This document shows, piece after piece, positions 57,483-59,883 of a stretch of 59,883 bases of DNA. The translations under genes were made by a program, and so were the position numbers. The notes beneath the pieces are model-generated. The model was not told the DNA's origin and searched no databases. It saw only the letters and a list, made by a program, of their open reading frames with translations. This DNA is from Gloeocapsa sp. PCC 73106. Its GTDB lineage: Bacteria > Cyanobacteriota > Cyanobacteriia > Cyanobacteriales > Gloeocapsaceae. How positions within the stretch are numbered: position 1 is the stretch's first letter; each line of letters opens with the position of its first letter. The stretch lies in the NCBI RefSeq assembly GCF_000332035.1, contig NZ_ALVY01000227.1, positions 42,270 to 102,152 of the forward strand, written 5' to 3'.

Positions 57483-57498
57483 TCTATCTATAGATAGA
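57483..57498. promoter_or_regulatory. Perfect 16-base palindrome upstream of csbD
   Basis: TCTATCTATAGATAGA, with CTATC/GATAG half-sites as in the palindrome before hmpF (36773-36786). Located about 72 bases upstream of csbD on the minus strand. Candidate operator. Confidence 0.35.
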
Positions 57499-57528
57499 TA
57501 TTTTGCAGAATTTACTTTTCTTTTAGGA

Positions 57529-57562
57529 AAATAAAATAGCCCCCCTTTGAATTAGGGAGGGC
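57529..57562 (-). terminator. Terminator downstream of the BON gene
   Basis: GC-rich hairpin, 57539-57562 (GCCCTCCC...GGGGGGC on the minus strand, one mismatch), followed on the minus strand by a T-rich run (rc of 57529-57538). It ends the transcript from the BON/glycine-zipper pair before csbD. Confidence 0.75.
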
Positions 57563-57599
57563 ACATAACAACATCTATCCTTAGACATATAAAAACAAG

Positions 57600-58067
57600 C
57601 TAGGATTGAGTTGGTTCAACGACTTTAACATCTACATTAACATCTTGAACACCTAGCACTTGATAGGCTAATGGTTCAATTTTGGCAAATGCTTCTTGAC
57701 TGGGAACACTACCAACGATAGTGACTATTCCTTCTTCTTTAGCACTAACTGTTAGTTTACTACCAGGGATATTAGCTTCTAACTTGCTACGCACTTCGCT
57801 CTCAAGATCAGATTCTGCTCTATCTTCAGGAACTCCATTGACTTTATTACGTTCCTCTCTTGCTCTAATATCAGAGTCAAGTTGATTGCGACGAACGGGA
57901 TTAGTAGCGTCTTGTTGAGTTTGTTCTACGTTTTGAGGAGCTTTTACTTCTTCGTTGACATTAGCTGGTGCATCAGTGCTTGTTCTAGCATTATTACAAG
58001 CTGCAGTGGTTAACATTAAAGCACTAACGAGTATGACTGAGGCGAATTTATTATTGATATTTTTCAT
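57600..58067 (-). CDS. BON-domain lipoprotein
   Basis: 155 residues. N-terminal signal with lipobox (LMLTTAAC, Cys about residue 24), a Asn/Thr/Glu-rich linker, then a BON domain (about 85-150: SDLESEVRSKLEANIPGSKLTVSAKEEGIVTIVGSVPS...). BON domains bind membranes or osmotic-stress partners. Its start is 11 bases from the next upstream gene (58079), so the two are co-transcribed. Confidence 0.87.
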   Translation of the reverse strand: MKNINNKFASVILVSALMLTTAACNNARTSTDAPANVNEEVKAPQNVEQTQQDATNPVRRNQLDSDIRAREERNKVNGVPEDRAESDLESEVRSKLEANIPGSKLTVSAKEEGIVTIVGSVPSQEAFAKIEPLAYQVLGVQDVNVDVKVVEPTQS

Positions 58068-58078
58068 GTTTTCTGGGG

Positions 58079-58702
58079 TTAGATTAAGTTTTGGCGGTTG
58101 GTTTGATCAGGGGTGTCTACAACAAGTACTGTGGGGGTATTGTCCACTGCACTTGTATTTGGTAGATCATAAACAGTCCATTCTTGAATGCTGTATTGAC
58201 GTAATATTTTTTCTGCTTGGTAGATTGTTAGTTGATCGCCAGTTACAACGATTAGATAGTCACCTTTAGCAATGCGATCGCTATAAATCTTGGCCTGTTC
58301 TTCAGGAATACCCAATCCAATTAACCCTCCGATTAAACTACCTGCGGCTGCACCTATAGCTGTTCCCGCTAAAGTAGTGGCCACGGCAGTAGCTGTAGCA
58401 CCTGCTAGAATGACTGGACCTACGCCTGGTATAGCTAATGTTCCTAAACCAACTAGTAATCCGGTAATTGTTCCGAGGATACCTCCAGTTGTAGCACCTG
58501 TGATGGCGCCTTCATCGCTTTTATTACCTTCTACGTTTTCATAATCTTGAGGATTATTTGGAGATAAAGGTGCCTCAGAATCTCTAACAATCACAGAAAC
58601 GTTATCCATATCAAACCCTGTATTTTTTAGGGCATTTAAAGCTTTTTCTGCGTCTTGGCGATTACCGAAAACTCCTAGGGCACGTTTGTTTTGAATGTAC
58701 AT
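58079..58702 (-). CDS. General stress protein-like, glycine-zipper membrane protein
   Basis: 207 residues from ATG 58702; the TTG at 58720 overlaps the GGAG ribosome-binding site. An N-terminal YflT/GsiB-like domain (LGVFGNRQDAEKALNALKNTGF, about 1-50) is followed by a long Gly/Ala-rich segment (about 70-140: GAITGATTGGILGTI, LAGTAIGAAAGSLIGG) resembling a glycine zipper, and a C-terminal copy of the same type of fold (YSDRIAKGDYLIVVTG). Known members are stress-induced and membrane-associated. It precedes the BON gene. Confidence 0.82.
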   Translation of the reverse strand: MYIQNKRALGVFGNRQDAEKALNALKNTGFDMDNVSVIVRDSEAPLSPNNPQDYENVEGNKSDEGAITGATTGGILGTITGLLVGLGTLAIPGVGPVILAGATATAVATTLAGTAIGAAAGSLIGGLIGLGIPEEQAKIYSDRIAKGDYLIVVTGDQLTIYQAEKILRQYSIQEWTVYDLPNTSAVDNTPTVLVVDTPDQTNRQNLI

Positions 58703-58880
58703 AGTAATTTTTTGCTCCAATTGCTCTTTCTTTTTATAGTAACTACTGCTAATAAGTCTTTAATCTTTCTAAAGACATAATTGTTTTTAAATCTAAAGGA
58801 GTAGATGATAAAATCTCAAGATAGATGTAAATAAACGAGTAAAAATATATCCTTATAAAAGGTATTTGAGGATAGTTTTT

Positions 58881-59270
58881 ATGGGACTGCTAACAATCGA
58901 TAAATACGACATTAATTACCAAGTCACTATATTCCAAGGTCATGATTTAAAAAGTTATAGCGTCTACGCCGATAATAGTCACTTTGACAAAGATAAAGTG
59001 GGTTTAGTTCATGATGTTTTAGTAGATGAATATGGCTATATATGTTATCTAGTGATTGATACTGAATTTTGGGTTTTTGGTAAAAAAGTTTTGCTACCTA
59101 GTGGTCTTTGTCAGTTTGATTATCTCAACAATCGCGTCTATGCTAATGGTTTGACTAAGCAGCAAGTACAAATTTTACCCAAATATGACAATAATACGTT
59201 GGTAGACTATGATTATGAAGAAATAGTCAAAAGAATTTACCGTGATTTTAAGGACTACAAAAAAAGTTAA
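58881..59270 (+). CDS. PRC-barrel domain protein
   Basis: 129 residues from ATG 58881 with a GAGGA box about 10 bases upstream; a TTG-started frame from 58866 overlaps that box. The PRC-barrel signature is KVGLVHDVLVDEYGYICYLVIDT (strand-turn-strand), followed by KKVLLPSGLCQFDYLNNRVYANG. Divergent from the stress-protein pair. In cyanobacteria such proteins are often stress-induced; partner unknown. Confidence 0.85.
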   Translation: MGLLTIDKYDINYQVTIFQGHDLKSYSVYADNSHFDKDKVGLVHDVLVDEYGYICYLVIDTEFWVFGKKVLLPSGLCQFDYLNNRVYANGLTKQQVQILPKYDNNTLVDYDYEEIVKRIYRDFKDYKKS

Positions 59271-59327
59271 TAGGCTTTGAGAGTATTCTTCTCAAAACCC
59301 CTTGTACACCATACCTAGTAAAAAAAT

Positions 59328-59488
59328 TTAGGCAGTCAGACTCAAGTTATAGTTAGTATTGGCAGTGCTATAGGATAAACGCGTACGTAGTAAGTTCCTG
59401 TACCCAAGGTTATACTGATGCTTTCAGAATTTGAACCACCAACAGTCACTAGATTATCTCAACTGACTAAGAAAACTTTCACTACATC
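59328..59488 (-). pseudogene. Broken bacterial pre-peptidase C-terminal (PPC) domain
   Basis: Read on the minus strand, DVVKVFLVS, a stop (TGA 59461-59459), then DNLVTVGGSNSESISI, TLGTGTYYVRVYP, then a one-base shift at about 59370-59374 to STANTNYNLSLTA and TAA (59328-59330). This is the standard end of a PPC domain (GTYYVRVYPYSxxTNYNLSLTA). One frameshift and one nonsense codon show decay. No protease domain adjoins it. Confidence 0.65.
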
Positions 59489-59512
59489 TTCATGAAGAAT
59501 TAGTATAATCAA

Positions 59513-59883
59513 TTACATATTAACAGGAACAGATGGATTAAGACCAATGGACTGATCGGTAATCGCTCCAACTACCAACTGATCCACTTCTTGTGTGACT
59601 AAACTACCGCGCGGGAAGTTCACTAAAGAAGAACCTGATTCTACTTGCACATCTACAGTGAGAGAATCCAGAATTTCATCCAGATTGTATTCCACACCAA
59701 AAGAAGTCGGAATAGTTTCAACTAGTAAAGCTTCTGTCAAATTTTTATTGAGAATTTCCCAAAAGTCGGTTTCATTGGGATAATTAACCAGAAAATCCTG
59801 GATATAGTTAACCAGAGAAACAAACTCAGGATACTCAAAAGGATCTGTTTCTCCGATACCTTCAATGAAGTCTAAATCTACAG
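59513..59883 (-). CDS. Unrecognised protein, C-terminal part (cut by window edge)
   Basis: The last 122 residues of a minus-strand gene that continues past the window edge; it ends NPSVPVNM-stop at 59513. A canonical start inside (TTG 59740) is not the real start, because the frame stays open to the edge. The sequence has a helix-like DFLVNYPNETDFWEILNKN, then LDSLTVDVQVESGSS and FPRGSLVTQEVDQLV strands. This could be a T-fold-like domain, but I am not sure and do not name a function. Confidence 0.6.
   Translation of the reverse strand, partial: VDLDFIEGIGETDPFEYPEFVSLVNYIQDFLVNYPNETDFWEILNKNLTEALLVETIPTSFGVEYNLDEILDSLTVDVQVESGSSLVNFPRGSLVTQEVDQLVVGAITDQSIGLNPSVPVNM

Overview
The window is chromosomal DNA from a cyanobacterium. 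Direct evidence: many copies of the HIP1 octamer GCGATCGC (for example 4103-4110, 9445-9452, 10676-10683, 10742-10749, 11222-11229), and a set of cyanobacterial genes: light-dependent protochlorophyllide reductase, the membrane-anchored MPBQ/MSBQ methyltransferase, a ClpP/ClpR pair, CcsB, a rimO-crhR pair, HmpF and a split Pil-type chemotaxis system. DNA is moderately AT-rich. The genus cannot be fixed from the sequence alone.

Layout. 1-2.7 kb: glycogen phosphorylase (cut by the window edge) and por on the minus strand. 2.8-10.3 kb: a GHL10-type lipoprotein, then a compact plus-strand cluster of fatty acyl-AMP ligase, acyl carrier protein, a condensation-carrier-thioesterase protein with no adenylation domain, and an acyl-CoA dehydrogenase; this looks like a small uncharacterised lipid or lipo-conjugate pathway. 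10.3-23.3 kb: housekeeping and metabolic genes (KDPG aldolase, HpnJ-like radical SAM, holB, TrmJ-like methyltransferase, DUF2256, isoaspartyl peptidase, DICT/GAF histidine kinase, MPBQ methyltransferase, lysA, cdaA, uppS) with small accessory genes (HicB-like, DUF29, Uma2, CopG-like). 23.6-38.5 kb: a motility and signalling region with a CheA-like PilL-C kinase, PilJ, PilI, PilH and HmpF, interrupted by ispG, a second GHL10 gene, a zinc-ribbon gene, an IS remnant and a collapsed metal-efflux/sensor-kinase operon. 38.4-47.9 kb: tilS-ccsB, thrC, crhR, rimO, hflX, DUF4126 and a phosphoesterase. 48-52.4 kb: one RTX calcium-binding protein of about 1,470 residues, built from about 13 repeats of roughly 100 residues. 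52.4-57 kb: tRNA-Ser(TGA), clpP/clpR, an unusual SepF-like/FGE-like fusion, the SRP RNA, queG and an alpha/beta hydrolase. 57.2-59.9 kb: a stress-protein group (CsbD, BON lipoprotein, glycine-zipper protein, PRC-barrel), a broken PPC domain and a partial unrecognised gene.

How the genes work together. PilH/PilI/PilJ/PilL-C and HmpF should form one type IV pilus taxis pathway. The FAAL would load a fatty acid on the ACP, the dehydrogenase could unsaturate it, the condensation domain could join it to an unknown acceptor, and the thioesterase could release it. rimO-crhR and clpR-clpP are conserved operon-like pairs.

Signs of decay and transfer: a 69-76 bp dispersed repeat in two copies (one directly before the condensation-domain gene, one next to an IS remnant), a CusB/CusA/histidine-kinase fusion pseudogene, an Rpn-type nuclease fragment, a PPC fragment, and an hflX gene whose conserved N-terminus has no canonical start codon.
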